Assembly: GCA_020445605.1 (NCBI GenBank)
Contig: JAGRGH010000032.1
Location: forward strand, 164,693 to 228,692
Source: Chromatiales bacterium
Lineage (GTDB): Bacteria; Pseudomonadota; Gammaproteobacteria; JAGRGH01
Direction of reading: 5' to 3'
DNA length: 64,000 bases
A program made the translations under genes and the position numbers. Each line of letters begins with the position of its first letter. Positions within the stretch are counted from its first letter, which is position 1. Positions 26,022 through 34,727 of the stretch are shown piece by piece. The notes under the pieces were generated by a model, which was not told where the DNA came from, made no database searches, and saw only the letters and a program-made list of their open reading frames with translations.

Positions 26022-26708
26022 TCAGGCCCCCTGCGCGGGGCTCAGCAGCAGCTCCACGATGCGTTCGCGCGCCGCGTCGACCCCGAGCCGGCTGGTGGCG
26101 CTGAACAACTGCACGGTGGTCGCGCGACCGAGCGCGGCTTGGGCCGATTTCAGGGCCTGGCTCTGCTGGCCGCGGCCGAGCTTGTCGGATTTGGTCAACA
26201 GCACATGGACCGCGATGGCGCCGGCCGCGCACCAGTCGAGGAGTTGGCGGTCGAGCGTGGTCAGGCCGCGACGGATATCTGCGACGAGCACCAGCCCGCG
26301 CAGCTCCTGGCGAGCGCCGAGGTAACGCTCGATCTCGCGCCCCCAGCGCCGGCGCTCGGCTTCGGGCACCTTTGCGTAGCCGTATCCCGGCAGGTCGACC
26401 AGCCGGTAACCCGGCGCGAGTTCGAAGAAATTCAGGGCCTGGGTGCGTCCGGGTGTCTTGCTGGTCCGCGCGAGCGCGCGCTGTCCGCACAGCGTGTTCA
26501 GCGCCGAGGATTTTCCGGCGTTGGACCGCCCCGCGAAGGCGACTTCGGCGATGCCGTCGCGCGGCGCGTGCCGGATGTCGGGCGCGGTGCGGTCGAAACG
26601 CACACGGCCGAAGGCCGCCAAGAGGCTTGCCGGTTGACCGTCCGGAGTCGCGCTTGGTAAATTAGGAAGTTCTGATTTTCCGCCAGATTCCGGAGTCGAA
26701 GCAGTCAT
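26022..26708 (-). CDS. engB: Ribosome biogenesis GTP-binding protein EngB/YsxC
   Basis: From the ATG at 26708 the protein has 228 residues. The G motifs are [14 protein letters not shown] (G1), TPGRTQ (G2), [12 protein letters not shown] (G3), LTKSDKL (G4) and a C-terminal FSATSRLG (G5). EngB helps assembly of the large ribosomal subunit. EngB of E. coli begins only about 15 residues before [10 protein letters not shown], so the true start may be an internal TTG or GTG. The ATG at 26708 shares bases with the ATG of the divergent cytochrome gene. The N-terminal 25 or so codons overlap a short match to repeat A. Confidence 0.93.
   Translation of the reverse strand: MTASTPESGGKSELPNLPSATPDGQPASLLAAFGRVRFDRTAPDIRHAPRDGIAEVAFAGRSNAGKSSALNTLCGQRALARTSKTPGRTQALNFFELAPGYRLVDLPGYGYAKVPEAERRRWGREIERYLGARQELRGLVLVADIRRGLTTLDRQLLDWCAAGAIAVHVLLTKSDKLGRGQQSQALKSAQAALGRATTVQLFSATSRLGVDAARERIVELLLSPAQGA
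26657..26682. repeat. Short match to the left end of repeat A
   Basis: TTAGGAAGTTCTGATTTTCC resembles the start of repeat A copy 2 (TTAGGAAGCTCTGATTAATC). It lies in the region shared by the engB N-terminus and the leader of the cytochrome c gene. The match is short, so chance similarity cannot be excluded. Confidence 0.4.
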
Positions 26709-27009
26709 GAAACTTGCAATTGCCCTTGGTTTCGCCGTTGTGTCCCTGGCCAGTGGTTCCGCTTTCGCGGGTGATGCCGCCGCCGGAAAGGCCAAGGCCG
26801 CCGCCTGCGCTGGCTGCCATGGTGCGACTGGCATCAGCGCCGTGCCGACCTATCCGAACCTCGCCGGCCAGAAGGAAGCCTATCTCGTCAAGGCCATCAA
26901 CGACTACAAGTCGGGTGCGCGCAGCGACGCCACCATGAAGGCGATGGTCGGTGCGCTCAGCGATGCCGATGTCGCGAACCTGGCCGCGTACTACGCCGGC
27001 CTGAAGTAA
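26707..27009 (+). CDS. Small periplasmic class I cytochrome c
   Basis: A 100-residue protein with a signal peptide ([19 protein letters not shown]) and a single heme site CAGCH, followed by [16 protein letters not shown] and a C-terminal [15 protein letters not shown] helix. It is similar to one half of cytochrome c4 and is probably an electron shuttle to a terminal oxidase. GGAG lies upstream of the ATG. It is followed 36 bases later by the two-heme cytochrome c4 gene, to which it is clearly related. Confidence 0.94.
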   Translation: MKLAIALGFAVVSLASGSAFAGDAAAGKAKAAACAGCHGATGISAVPTYPNLAGQKEAYLVKAINDYKSGARSDATMKAMVGALSDADVANLAAYYAGLK

Positions 27010-27045
27010 GTCCCGGGCCTGCCTGCCGTCGCTTTGGAAATGCCG

Positions 27046-27651
27046 ATGATCTCGACGTTTCGCACCGTAGCCGCCTTGTTGTGTGTCTTCGCGCTTGCGC
27101 CCGCAAGCGCCGGTGATGCGACGGCAGGCCAGGCCAAATCCGCCGCCTGCGCGGGCTGTCATGGGGTCGATGGCAACAGCGCCAGCCCGATGTGGCCCAA
27201 GATCGCCGGGCAGAACGCCCGCTACATCATCAAGCAGCTTTCCGAATTCAAGAAGGGTGAGCGCAAGAACGCGACGATGAACGCCATTGCGGCGGCGCTC
27301 AGTGACGCCGACATGGCAGACCTTGCGGCGTTCTACACCGCGCAGAAGGCCCGGCCCGAGATCGCCAATGGCGACTGGGTGGATGTCGGCGCGAAGATTT
27401 ACCGCGGTGGCATCGTTGAGAAGGGTGTGACGGCCTGCATCGCCTGTCATGGTCCGCGCGGCAACGGCAACAAGCCGGCACGCTTCCCGGTCATCCACGG
27501 CCAGCATGCGGACTACACCGAGAAGGCGCTCAGGGATTTCCGTTCCGGTGAACGCGCCGCGGACCCCAAGAAAATGATGCAGATGATCGCCGCGAACATG
27601 ACCGATCAGGACATCAAGGCCGTCGCGCAGTACATCCAGGGCCTGCACTGA
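27046..27651 (+). CDS. Cytochrome c4 (di-heme)
   Basis: The ATG at 27046 has GGAA six bases upstream and gives 201 residues; an ATG at 27040 and a TTG at 27034 are alternatives. A signal peptide ends at PASA, and two heme motifs follow, CAGCH and CIACH, each in a homologous half with the SPMWPKIAGQ and RFPVIHGQHADY segments that supply the axial Met or equivalent regions. Cytochromes c4 are periplasmic, often membrane-associated, electron donors to cytochrome oxidases. The dsbA gene follows 79 bases later, a common arrangement in gammaproteobacteria. Confidence 0.94.
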   Translation: MISTFRTVAALLCVFALAPASAGDATAGQAKSAACAGCHGVDGNSASPMWPKIAGQNARYIIKQLSEFKKGERKNATMNAIAAALSDADMADLAAFYTAQKARPEIANGDWVDVGAKIYRGGIVEKGVTACIACHGPRGNGNKPARFPVIHGQHADYTEKALRDFRSGERAADPKKMMQMIAANMTDQDIKAVAQYIQGLH

Positions 27652-27730
27652 ACTGGCCCGTGCCGCTGAACTCAGCGGGGTTGTCGTGGTCCGAACCGGT
27701 CGATTCCACTTGCCGACCCGGGGCCTACCC

Positions 27731-28405
27731 ATGATCCAGCGTGTGTACCGTGCGTTTTTCGCCGCTTTCCTGATTGCGGCCACTTCGCCCGCACAGGCCG
27801 CACCGTCTTCCGCAGAGCCTGTGGAAGGACGCGAGTTCGTCGAGATCTTTGGCGGCAAGCCGGCCAGTGATGCGCCGGGCGTCGAGGTCGCCGAACTGTT
27901 CTGGTACGGCTGCCCGCACTGCTATCGCGCCGAGCCCGACGTGCACGAGTGGCTCAAACGCAAACCGGACCACGCCCGTTTCGAACGCATCCCGATGCTG
28001 CTGAACGCGCCGGCCATCGAGCACGCGAAGGCCTTTTACACGGCCGCCGGGCTTGGGATCGAGGAGAAGATGCACCTGCCCCTGTTTCGCGCCCTGCAGG
28101 TGCAACGCAAGCGCATGACCGACCCCGCCGAGATCCAGGGGCTGTTCCAGTCCGTGGCCGGCGTGACGCCGGAGCAGTTCCATGCAGTGTTTGACTCGTT
28201 CGAGGTGGACGGCAAGGTGCGGCGCACCCAGGTCCTGGCCTCGGAGTGGGGCGTGAACAGCGTGCCGACCGTCATCGTCGGTGGGCGTTATCGCACCAGC
28301 GGCAGCATGGCCGGGACCTACAAGCGCATGATGGAGGTCGTCGACCACCTGGTCGAACGCGTGCATGCCGAAGACGCCGCCGAGGCGGCCCAGACGAAGA
28401 ACTGA
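27731..28405 (+). CDS. dsbA: Thiol:disulfide interchange protein DsbA
   Basis: The ATG at 27731 gives 224 residues with a signal peptide ending in PAQA. The thioredoxin fold contains the active site ELFWYGCPHCYRAEP (CPHC) and the cis-proline loop NSVPTVIVGG. DsbA introduces disulfides into exported proteins in the periplasm. It could serve the neighbouring cytochrome apoproteins and the Cys-rich midcut-by-XrtH-type protein. No DsbB is encoded in the window. Confidence 0.94.
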   Translation: MIQRVYRAFFAAFLIAATSPAQAAPSSAEPVEGREFVEIFGGKPASDAPGVEVAELFWYGCPHCYRAEPDVHEWLKRKPDHARFERIPMLLNAPAIEHAKAFYTAAGLGIEEKMHLPLFRALQVQRKRMTDPAEIQGLFQSVAGVTPEQFHAVFDSFEVDGKVRRTQVLASEWGVNSVPTVIVGGRYRTSGSMAGTYKRMMEVVDHLVERVHAEDAAEAAQTKN

Positions 28406-28477
28406 CCCCCCGTTCGCCGACCCGCGTTCGCGCGCTCGCAGCCAAGCGTAGGCCCTGCGGGGCTGCACCCCTCTTAA

Positions 28478-28640
28478 CAGGTTGTTGAAAAAGGCCCGTC
28501 CATGGTCTTTTCAACATCGCAACCGAAAAGCACGGTTTTCGGTTGATCAATAAAATCCAACACTTGCGTGTTCGATTTTCGGGCGAAACGGCCCCGTCTC
28601 GCGATATCAGGCTGTTGAAGAGTGAACTTCAACAGTCTGT
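28478..28640. repeat. Intergenic repeat B, copy 1
   Basis: A 160-base element with several stems: GTTGAAAAAGGCC with GGTCTTTTCAAC on the left (one bulge), AACCGAAAA/TTTTCGGTT (28521-28529 with 28536-28544, perfect), AACAC/GTGTT, and CTGTTGAAG/CTTCAACAG (28612-28620 with 28627-28635, perfect). It shares TCGATTTTCGGGCG (28572-28585) and both ends with copy 2 at 38.0 kb. It fills the gap between the convergent dsbA and xerC genes. Confidence 0.85.
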
Positions 28641-29557
28641 CAATCCTGAACCGGATCGTCGGGCCGGGTTCGCCGGCGTCGCGCGCGCGGGTGGCTGCGA
28701 TCGTAGACCTTCGCCAGGTGTTGCAGGTCGAGGTGGGTGTAAACCTGCGTCGTGGCGATGTCGGCATGGCCGAGAAATTCCTGCACCGCGCGCAGATCGC
28801 CCGACGACTCCAGCAGATGCGTCGCCACCGAGTGACGCAGCATGTGCGGATGCACATGACCCTGGGCGAGCGAGCGGCGCGCGAGCCGCGCCTGAACGGT
28901 GCGTGCCGCAATCCGCCGTCCGCCATTGCCGATAAACAGCGCGCGTTCGCCTGGATTGCCCAGCCAGTCCGAACGCGCGGCGAGCCACACCCGCAGCGCA
29001 TCGCAGGCCCGCCGGCCGACCGGCACGATCCGTGTCTTCGCGCCCTTGCCGATGACGCGCGCCTCGCCACCGCTCAGATCGATCTGGTCGACATCCAGTG
29101 CGACGAGTTCCGCGAGCCGCAGCCCCGAGGAATACATCAGCTCGAACATCGCCTGATCGCGGGCGTCGCGCACCGGGTCGGTGTCCGAACCCGTTTCGAG
29201 CAGTGCGGTGACCTGGTCGACGTCGAGCGCATGCGGCAGCTTCTTCGCCGCCTTCGGCGCGCGCACGCCACGGGCGGGATTGCCGGTGATCAGGCCCTGG
29301 CGCGCCGCCCAGTCGAACCAGCCGCGCAGGGTCGACAGCGCGCGGGCGATCGAGCGGGGCGAGCGCCTGGCACGAAACTGTCGGGCCGCGAAGTCGCGAA
29401 CCGCGTGGCTGTCGATCTGGCGCCAGTCGCGCGTGGTGGTCGCCAGCCAATCGTCCAGATCACGCCGGTAGGCGGCGACGGTGTTTGGCGAATATCGGCG
29501 CGCGCCGGCAAGTTCCTCGAGCCAGCGCGCCGCGCTCTCGCGGGGGGCTTCGCTCAC
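28640..29557 (-). CDS. xerC: Site-specific tyrosine recombinase XerC
   Basis: From a GTG at 29557, which overlaps the DUF484 stop as GTGA, the protein has 305 residues, right for XerC. An N-terminal SAM-like core-binding domain (about 8-90) precedes the catalytic domain with Arg147 (SSGLRLAE), Lys171 (GKGAKTR), His238-x-x-Arg241 (HMLRHS), His264 (LGHADI) and Tyr273 (TTQVY). With XerD it resolves chromosome dimers at dif. The dapF-DUF484-xerC order is standard for gammaproteobacteria, which separates it from phage integrases. Confidence 0.95.
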   Translation of the reverse strand: MSEAPRESAARWLEELAGARRYSPNTVAAYRRDLDDWLATTTRDWRQIDSHAVRDFAARQFRARRSPRSIARALSTLRGWFDWAARQGLITGNPARGVRAPKAAKKLPHALDVDQVTALLETGSDTDPVRDARDQAMFELMYSSGLRLAELVALDVDQIDLSGGEARVIGKGAKTRIVPVGRRACDALRVWLAARSDWLGNPGERALFIGNGGRRIAARTVQARLARRSLAQGHVHPHMLRHSVATHLLESSGDLRAVQEFLGHADIATTQVYTHLDLQHLAKVYDRSHPRARRRRTRPDDPVQD

Positions 29558-30261
29558 GCGGGTGCCGGGGTTCGCGCCCAATGCAGCGAGGTCGCCGTCG
29601 CGACCAGTCTTCCGAGCTCGGCCAGGAAGTCGGTGGCGGCCTCGGCGCCATAGCGACCGGGCTCCGCCGAACCGATCGCGAGCACGCCGCGCGGCACGTC
29701 GCCGCCGATGCCGATCAGGGCCGCAGATTGTGGCTCCGGCGTCTGGGAGCGGAACAGCAGGGCGGCACGCGCCACGTCGATCGGTCCGCACAGGATCTGC
29801 TCGTCGCGCGCAATGGCCTCAAGTGCGGGATCGCGCGCCAGCCAGTGCAGCGACGTTGCCGCCGGCGCTGAATCGGGTGCGTCCGCGAACAGGCACAACG
29901 CGATTGCGTCGGCGCCGAGGGCTTCGGTGCCGATCGATGCCACGGACTCGGCAACCTCGGCGAGGTCGCGCGCAGTGATCAGCGCGCGGGCGAGATCAAA
30001 CAGATGAGTAGCCAGACGCTCATTGTCGCGTGCGATGCCGATCCATTCGTCGAAGTTCGAGCGTAGCAGGGTGTTTTCCTGACGCAGCATTCCCACCTGG
30101 CGCTCGATCAGCGAGTGCGCGGTTCCAACGCCATGCGGAACGTCGAGGTCCGCGAGCAGCTTGGGGTTGCGAACGAAAAAGTCGCGGTGTTCGCGCAGCC
30201 ACTCAACGATCCGGCGCTCGTCCAGCTCACCCGGCGCCGCGGCTGTACTGGCTGTCTTCAA
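29554..30261 (-). CDS. DUF484 (GAF-like) protein
   Basis: A 235-residue protein with the DUF484 opening [23 protein letters not shown], a helical stretch with [14 protein letters not shown], and a C-terminal GAF-like domain. It is encoded between dapF and xerC in most gammaproteobacteria. Its role is not established. It overlaps both neighbours by 4 bases, which indicates translational coupling. Confidence 0.93.
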   Translation of the reverse strand: MKTASTAAAPGELDERRIVEWLREHRDFFVRNPKLLADLDVPHGVGTAHSLIERQVGMLRQENTLLRSNFDEWIGIARDNERLATHLFDLARALITARDLAEVAESVASIGTEALGADAIALCLFADAPDSAPAATSLHWLARDPALEAIARDEQILCGPIDVARAALLFRSQTPEPQSAALIGIGGDVPRGVLAIGSAEPGRYGAEAATDFLAELGRLVATATSLHWARTPAPA

Positions 30262-31088
30262 ATCTCCACCTCGCCGTCGAATACATAGCTCGCGGGCCCG
30301 GTCATCCAGACCGGCTCACCGGGACCGGCCCAGCTCACCGAAAGCGTTCCGCCCGGCAAGTGTATCCGCACCCGCTCATCGAGCCGGCCCTGGCGCCGGC
30401 CCACGGCGACCGCCGCGCAGGCGCCGGAGCCGCAGGCCTGGGTTTCGCCCACGCCACGTTCCCAGACCCGCAACTGGATCTCGCTCGGCGAGGTGAATTG
30501 TGCGAAGCCGACGTTCACGCGCTTCGGGAAATCGGCGTGCGTCTCGATCTGCGGCCCGAGGGTCGTGACGGGTGCATTGTCGATGTTGTCGACTGCGATC
30601 ACGGCGTGCGGGTTGCCCATGGAAACCGCGCCGAACCGGATGCTCTGGCCGTTGATCTCGAGGCTGTACTCGGCGGCCTGCGCCGGTGCCCGCAACGGAA
30701 TGCGTGCGGGGTCGAACTCCGGCTGACCCATGTCGACCGTGATCTGGCCGTTGTCCTCGATGAACAGCCGCAGCCGACCGGCCAGCGTGCCCACCGTGAG
30801 CGCCTTGCGATCGGTCAGGCCGCGCAGCTGCACGAAGTGCGCGAAACAGCGCGCGCCATTGCCGCACTGCTCGACCTCGCCGCCGTCGGCGTTGAAAATG
30901 CGGTAGTCGAAATCCAGGTCAGGGGAAGAGGCTGGCTGGACCACCAGCAGCTGGTCGAACCCGATCCCGCGATGACGGTCGGCGAGCGCGCGGATCTGAG
31001 CGCCGCTGAGCGCGATCGGTTCATGGGTCGCATCGAGCACGATGAAATCGTTGCCCAGACCATGCATTTTGGCAAAGCGCAGTCGCAT
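30258..31088 (-). CDS. dapF: Diaminopimelate epimerase
   Basis: A 276-residue enzyme with both catalytic cysteines in place: EQCGNGARCFAHF (Cys75) and ETQACGSGACAAV in the C-terminal half. KMHGLGNDFIVLD is the typical start. It converts LL- to meso-diaminopimelate for lysine and peptidoglycan synthesis. It lies 77 bases after lysA, the next enzyme of the pathway, and overlaps the DUF484 gene by ATGA. Confidence 0.97.
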   Translation of the reverse strand: MRLRFAKMHGLGNDFIVLDATHEPIALSGAQIRALADRHRGIGFDQLLVVQPASSPDLDFDYRIFNADGGEVEQCGNGARCFAHFVQLRGLTDRKALTVGTLAGRLRLFIEDNGQITVDMGQPEFDPARIPLRAPAQAAEYSLEINGQSIRFGAVSMGNPHAVIAVDNIDNAPVTTLGPQIETHADFPKRVNVGFAQFTSPSEIQLRVWERGVGETQACGSGACAAVAVGRRQGRLDERVRIHLPGGTLSVSWAGPGEPVWMTGPASYVFDGEVEI

Positions 31089-31165
31089 CGCCTACAGCTT
31101 AGCGGCCGACCCCTCGCTCGCCAACTACCGGCTGGGTCGAAGCGCGCGGGTTCGTGCCGAAGGAG

Positions 31166-32422
31166 TCAGCTATCGGCGGGCAGCCGGTGCTCCGCCGCGT
31201 AGAGGGATTCGACGGTTTCGCGTGCACGCGCCAGGTGCACCACGTCGCCGTCGACGAGCACTTCCGCGGCGCGCGGACGGCTGTTGTAGTTCGAGGCCAT
31301 CGCAAATCCATACGCGCCCGCCGAGCGGATCGCGAGCAGATCATCCGCGCTGATTGCGAGTTCGCGATCGTGGCCGAGAAAGTCGCCCGTTTCGCAAACC
31401 GGGCCGACGATCTCGTAGTGCGCCGTCGCGCGCGCCGCCCGCGAATCCACCACCTCGATCGTGTGCACGGCGTCGTAGAGCGCCGGGCGGATCAGGTCGT
31501 TCATGGCCGCATCGACGATCGCAAAGCGCCGCGCCGGCGTCTGCTTGATTGCGATCACGCGTGTGAGCAGCACGCCCGCATTCGCGACGATGGCCCGGCC
31601 CGGTTCGATGATGAGCCGCTGCGGGCGGTCGCCGAGTGCGGCACGCAGCGTCCGGACATAGTCGGTCGGTGTCGGCGGGCTCTCGTCGGTGTACCGCACG
31701 CCAAGTCCGCCGCCGAGGTCGATCTGTTCAAGCCGGATGCCTTCGTCCTCCAGGGTTGCCACCATCGCGAGCACGCGCTCGATGGCGGCGCGAAACGGTG
31801 CGAGGTCCGTCAGCTGCGAGCCAATGTGACAGGCGATGCCCACCGGTGTCACGTTCGGCAGGCCCGCGGCGTGGCGGTACAGCGCCAGCGCCGTATCGTG
31901 GTCGACGCCGAACTTGTTCTCCTTCAGCCCGGTGCTGATGTAGGGATGCGTGCGTGCGTCGACATCGGGATTCACGCGTATCGCGATGCGGGCGCTGCGT
32001 CCGAGCGTACTGGCGACCCCGGCGATGGTGTCGAGCTCGGCGGCGGACTCCACGTTGAAGCAGTCGATCCCGGCGGCGATGGCGGACTCGATCTCCTCGC
32101 GTCGCTTGCCGACCCCGGAAAACACCACGCGGGTGGGATCGCCGCCAGCCGCGAGCACGCGGGCGAGTTCGCCGGCCGACACGATGTCAAAGCCTGCGCC
32201 CAGGCGTGCGAGCACATCGAGCACGGCCAGGTTCGAGTTGGCCTTCACGGCGAAACAGACCCGGTGATCCATACCCGCCAGCGCGTCGTCGAAGGCGCGG
32301 AACCGCGTGCTCAGCGCCGCACGCGAGTAAACATACAGCGGCGTGCCGAAGCGTTCGGCGAGTGCCGGCAAGGCAACGCCCTCGGCGTGCAGCACGCCGT
32401 CGTGCGAGATGAATGGGTCCAT
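31166..32422 (-). CDS. lysA: Diaminopimelate decarboxylase
   Basis: A 418-residue PLP enzyme of the alanine racemase-like fold. The PLP lysine is in CFAVKANSNLAVL, with HIGSQLTD, the DLGGGLGVRY region, EPGRAIVANAG, and the substrate-binding CETGDFLG motif. It decarboxylates meso-diaminopimelate to L-lysine. Its ATG overlaps the lptM stop by one base (TGATG), so the two are translationally coupled. Confidence 0.97.
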   Translation of the reverse strand: MDPFISHDGVLHAEGVALPALAERFGTPLYVYSRAALSTRFRAFDDALAGMDHRVCFAVKANSNLAVLDVLARLGAGFDIVSAGELARVLAAGGDPTRVVFSGVGKRREEIESAIAAGIDCFNVESAAELDTIAGVASTLGRSARIAIRVNPDVDARTHPYISTGLKENKFGVDHDTALALYRHAAGLPNVTPVGIACHIGSQLTDLAPFRAAIERVLAMVATLEDEGIRLEQIDLGGGLGVRYTDESPPTPTDYVRTLRAALGDRPQRLIIEPGRAIVANAGVLLTRVIAIKQTPARRFAIVDAAMNDLIRPALYDAVHTIEVVDSRAARATAHYEIVGPVCETGDFLGHDRELAISADDLLAIRSAGAYGFAMASNYNSRPRAAEVLVDGDVVHLARARETVESLYAAEHRLPADS

Positions 32423-32568
32423 CAGCGCGTTTCGGTTTCGACCGCGCGCTTCGAGCCGTCTTCAGGCAGGTACAGGTCGCCCTTCTGGCCGCAGCCACCG
32501 AGCATGGCCCCGGTGCCTGCGATCGCAAGGACGAGCCACAGCAAACGTTCGGCCCAACAGCGCGGCAT
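32422..32568 (-). CDS. lptM: LptM-like small lipoprotein
   Basis: A 48-residue lipoprotein. A short basic N-terminus and a hydrophobic segment (LLWLVLAIAGTGAM) lead to the lipobox LGGC; the mature part begins CGQKGDLYLPED, the invariant CGQKG-LYLP motif of LptM (YifL). LptM binds the LptDE translocon and assists its oxidative maturation at the outer membrane. The lptM-lysA-dapF order is conserved. The gene was placed by this motif within a longer open frame. Confidence 0.93.
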   Translation of the reverse strand: MPRCWAERLLWLVLAIAGTGAMLGGCGQKGDLYLPEDGSKRAVETETR

Positions 32569-32665
32569 CGGTGGATCTCCGTGTGAACGCCAAGGATTGC
32601 GCGGAATTCGCGCGGACGACGGGTTACAGTATATCGGACATCCCTTCACTCGCCCGCAGGCCCAA

Positions 32666-33334
32666 ATGACCCCGCCCACGCTCGACGCCATCGAGGTCGA
32701 ACCGAAGTCGCCCGCCCGCGGCGCGGTGATCTGGCTGCATGGCCTGGGCGCGGACGGGCGGGATTTCCTGCCGATCGTTGACGAGCTGGCCCTGCCGGAT
32801 GAGTTTGCGCTGCGCTGGGTGTTTCCGAACGCACCACAGATGGCCGTGACCATCAACAACGGCATGGTCATGCGCGCCTGGTACGACATCGTTTCGGCCG
32901 ATTTTCGCAGGCATGCCGATCACGACGGCGTCATGGCCTCGGTGGTCGCGGTCGAACGGCTGATTGCCCGCGAAATCGCCCGCGGCATTCCGGCGCGCCA
33001 TCTCCTGCTGGGCGGGTTCTCGCAGGGGGGCGTGGTCGCCCTGCACGCCGGCCTGCGCGCGGGCACGCTCGCGGGTATCGCGGCGCTTTCCACCTACCTT
33101 CCGCTTGCCGAAGAGCTGCCACCGCCATCCGTCGCCCCGCCGGTGTTCTACGCGCACGGAGTGGCCGATTCGGTCGTGCCGCTCGCGCTCGCCGAGGCCG
33201 CGCGCGACGTGCTGGAGGCCCGCAACGTGGCGGTCGAGTTCCATCGCTACCCGAATCTGGGCCACGGGGTATCGCTCGACGAGATCGACGACCTGCGCAC
33301 CTGGATGCTCGCGCGTTTCGAGTCCAGCGAATGA
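32666..33334 (+). CDS. Carboxylesterase/phospholipase family alpha/beta hydrolase
   Basis: From the ATG at 32666 the protein has 222 residues, the normal size for this family. The features are VIWLHGLGADGRDF, the nucleophile elbow GGFSQGG, YAHGVADSVVPL with the catalytic Asp, and NLGHGVS with the catalytic His. It is cytosolic, with acyl-ester substrates likely. The open frame extends far upstream to 31154, but that part is antisense to lysA and lptM. The next gene begins within its stop (ATGA). Confidence 0.95.
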   Translation: MTPPTLDAIEVEPKSPARGAVIWLHGLGADGRDFLPIVDELALPDEFALRWVFPNAPQMAVTINNGMVMRAWYDIVSADFRRHADHDGVMASVVAVERLIAREIARGIPARHLLLGGFSQGGVVALHAGLRAGTLAGIAALSTYLPLAEELPPPSVAPPVFYAHGVADSVVPLALAEAARDVLEARNVAVEFHRYPNLGHGVSLDEIDDLRTWMLARFESSE

Positions 33335-33708
33335 ATCTGCCGGTGCCATCCGCCGGTCGTGCGCTGGGCCCGGCGAGCTGGCAGCCGGGCGAACCACTGT
33401 GGAAGCGCGCGCCCGCGCGCGATGCCGACGGCCGCCCGGTCGCCGATTTCATGATGCTGATCCCGGGCATCGGTCGCTGGTCGCCGGCGCGCAGGAATCT
33501 GAGTGTTTCGATCATCCAGCGCGTGTTGCAGCGCTACGCCGCACACGTCGTGTTCGCTGACCTGAACCTGAAACTGAACCTGCTCTGGATCAGCGCGCGC
33601 CCGCGTCTGGGCCTGACCGCCGAGATCGCGGCACTGATCCATACGCTGATCCCGGAGGCGAAGCTCGTCGCCGATCGTGCGGCGCTGATCCGGGCCAAGC
33701 GGGCGTGA
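33331..33708 (+). CDS. Uncharacterised small protein
   Basis: A 125-residue soluble protein that I do not recognise. It has a conserved-looking DFMMLIPGIGRWSPARRNLSVSIIQRVL segment, then YAAHVVFADLNLKLNLLWISARPRLGLTAEIAALIHTLIPEAKLVAD. No signal peptide or Cys is present. The start overlaps the esterase stop (ATGA) and its end overlaps the carbonic anhydrase start (GTGA), so it is translated from the same transcript as both. Codon use looks like that of its neighbours, supporting a real gene. Confidence 0.8.
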   Translation: MNLPVPSAGRALGPASWQPGEPLWKRAPARDADGRPVADFMMLIPGIGRWSPARRNLSVSIIQRVLQRYAAHVVFADLNLKLNLLWISARPRLGLTAEIAALIHTLIPEAKLVADRAALIRAKRA

Positions 33709-34304
33709 GGCGCAGCATCGAGGCGCTCGCGCGTCTGCGCGAGGGCAATGCGCGGTTTGTCGCCGAAACCTCCGCGGGTGCGGCGCACGTGCCGCAGACC
33801 GGCGGGCAGTCGCCGTTTGCGATCGTACTCGGCTGTTCGGACTCGCGCGTGCCGGTCGAAACCGTGTTCGACCAGGGCTTTGGCGACCTGTTTGTCGTGC
33901 GCGTGGCCGGCAACATCGTCGCGCCCTCGCAGGTGGGCAGCATCGAATTTGCCGCCGAACGCTACGGCACGCGGCTGGTCGTGGTGCTCGGCCACAGCCA
34001 GTGCGGCGCGGTTGCGGCGACGCTTGAGCAACTCGGGCAACCCATGGCGAACCGCTCACCGAATCTGCGTTCGATCGTCGGCCGGATTCAGCCGGCGGTC
34101 GAGACCCTGGTCGAAACGCGACCCGACCTTTCTGCCGAGGAGATGCTGCATCATGCGGTGCGCGCCAATGTGCGTGCCTCGGTCAGCCATCTGCGTCATG
34201 GTTCGGCCAGCCTTGAACGGCTGATCGAAAACGACTGGCTGCGTGTCGTCGGGGCCGAGTACTCGATCGAGACCGGCGCGGTCGAGTTCTTCGAGGGGGT
34301 TTGA
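33705..34304 (+). CDS. Beta-class carbonic anhydrase
   Basis: A 199-residue protein starting with GTG at 33705. Zinc ligands are in LGCSDSRVP (Cys, Asp) and GHSQCGAV (His, Cys), with VVRVAGNIV between them. It interconverts CO2 and bicarbonate in the cytoplasm, possibly supplying bicarbonate to biosynthetic carboxylases. It is the third gene of an overlapping plus-strand group and converges on the MazG-like gene with a gap of 18 bases. Confidence 0.95.
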   Translation: MRRSIEALARLREGNARFVAETSAGAAHVPQTGGQSPFAIVLGCSDSRVPVETVFDQGFGDLFVVRVAGNIVAPSQVGSIEFAAERYGTRLVVVLGHSQCGAVAATLEQLGQPMANRSPNLRSIVGRIQPAVETLVETRPDLSAEEMLHHAVRANVRASVSHLRHGSASLERLIENDWLRVVGAEYSIETGAVEFFEGV

Positions 34305-34322
34305 CGGCCCTCAGTGCGCGCA

Positions 34323-34727
34323 TCAGTCCGCGTCGGGTTCCCCGTATTCGGACGCACGGCGGGCGTCGCCGCGCACCCTCGCGGCGGGATAGCGCTCCGC
34401 GTTGATGGTGATCTTGCGATTGGCGGCCGCGACCAGATCGATGTCGAGCCGTTCGGACAGGCGCACGAGATAGATCAACACGTCGGCCATCTCCAGTGCG
34501 ACGGCCTCGCGGCGTTCCGGCGCGAGTGACTGGCTCTGCGCCTCGGTCAGCCACTGGAAGTGTTCGACGAGTTCCCCGACCTCGCCCGCAATGGCCATCG
34601 CCAGATTCTTTGGCGAGTGGAACTGCTCCCAGTCGCGCTCGCGCGCGAACGCCAAGAGGCGCGCGTTGAGCGCGCTCAGACTATCGGCAGGCATCACCTC
34701 GCGCGATGGGGCGTCGCCCCCGCTCAC
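34323..34727 (-). CDS. MazG-like nucleotide pyrophosphohydrolase (DCTPP1/RS21-C6 type)
   Basis: A 134-residue all-helical protein with [25 protein letters not shown], containing the EXXE metal-binding pair, and [19 protein letters not shown], containing the second acidic motif. This is the layout of RS21-C6/DCTPP1-like enzymes that hydrolyse dCTP and modified dNTPs. The start could be the ATG at 34727 or the internal Met 12 residues later. It overlaps the argH end by ATGA. Confidence 0.9.
   Translation of the reverse strand: MSGGDAPSREVMPADSLSALNARLLAFARERDWEQFHSPKNLAMAIAGEVGELVEHFQWLTEAQSQSLAPERREAVALEMADVLIYLVRLSERLDIDLVAAANRKITINAERYPAARVRGDARRASEYGEPDAD

Noticed and set aside
28640..29557. 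XerC as an integrase of a mobile element
   Set aside because: The dapF-DUF484-xerC order and length identify the chromosomal recombinase; no attachment sites or phage genes are nearby.
31154..32665. N-terminal 500-codon extension of the esterase frame
   Set aside because: It is antisense to lysA and lptM; the esterase is complete from the ATG at 32666.
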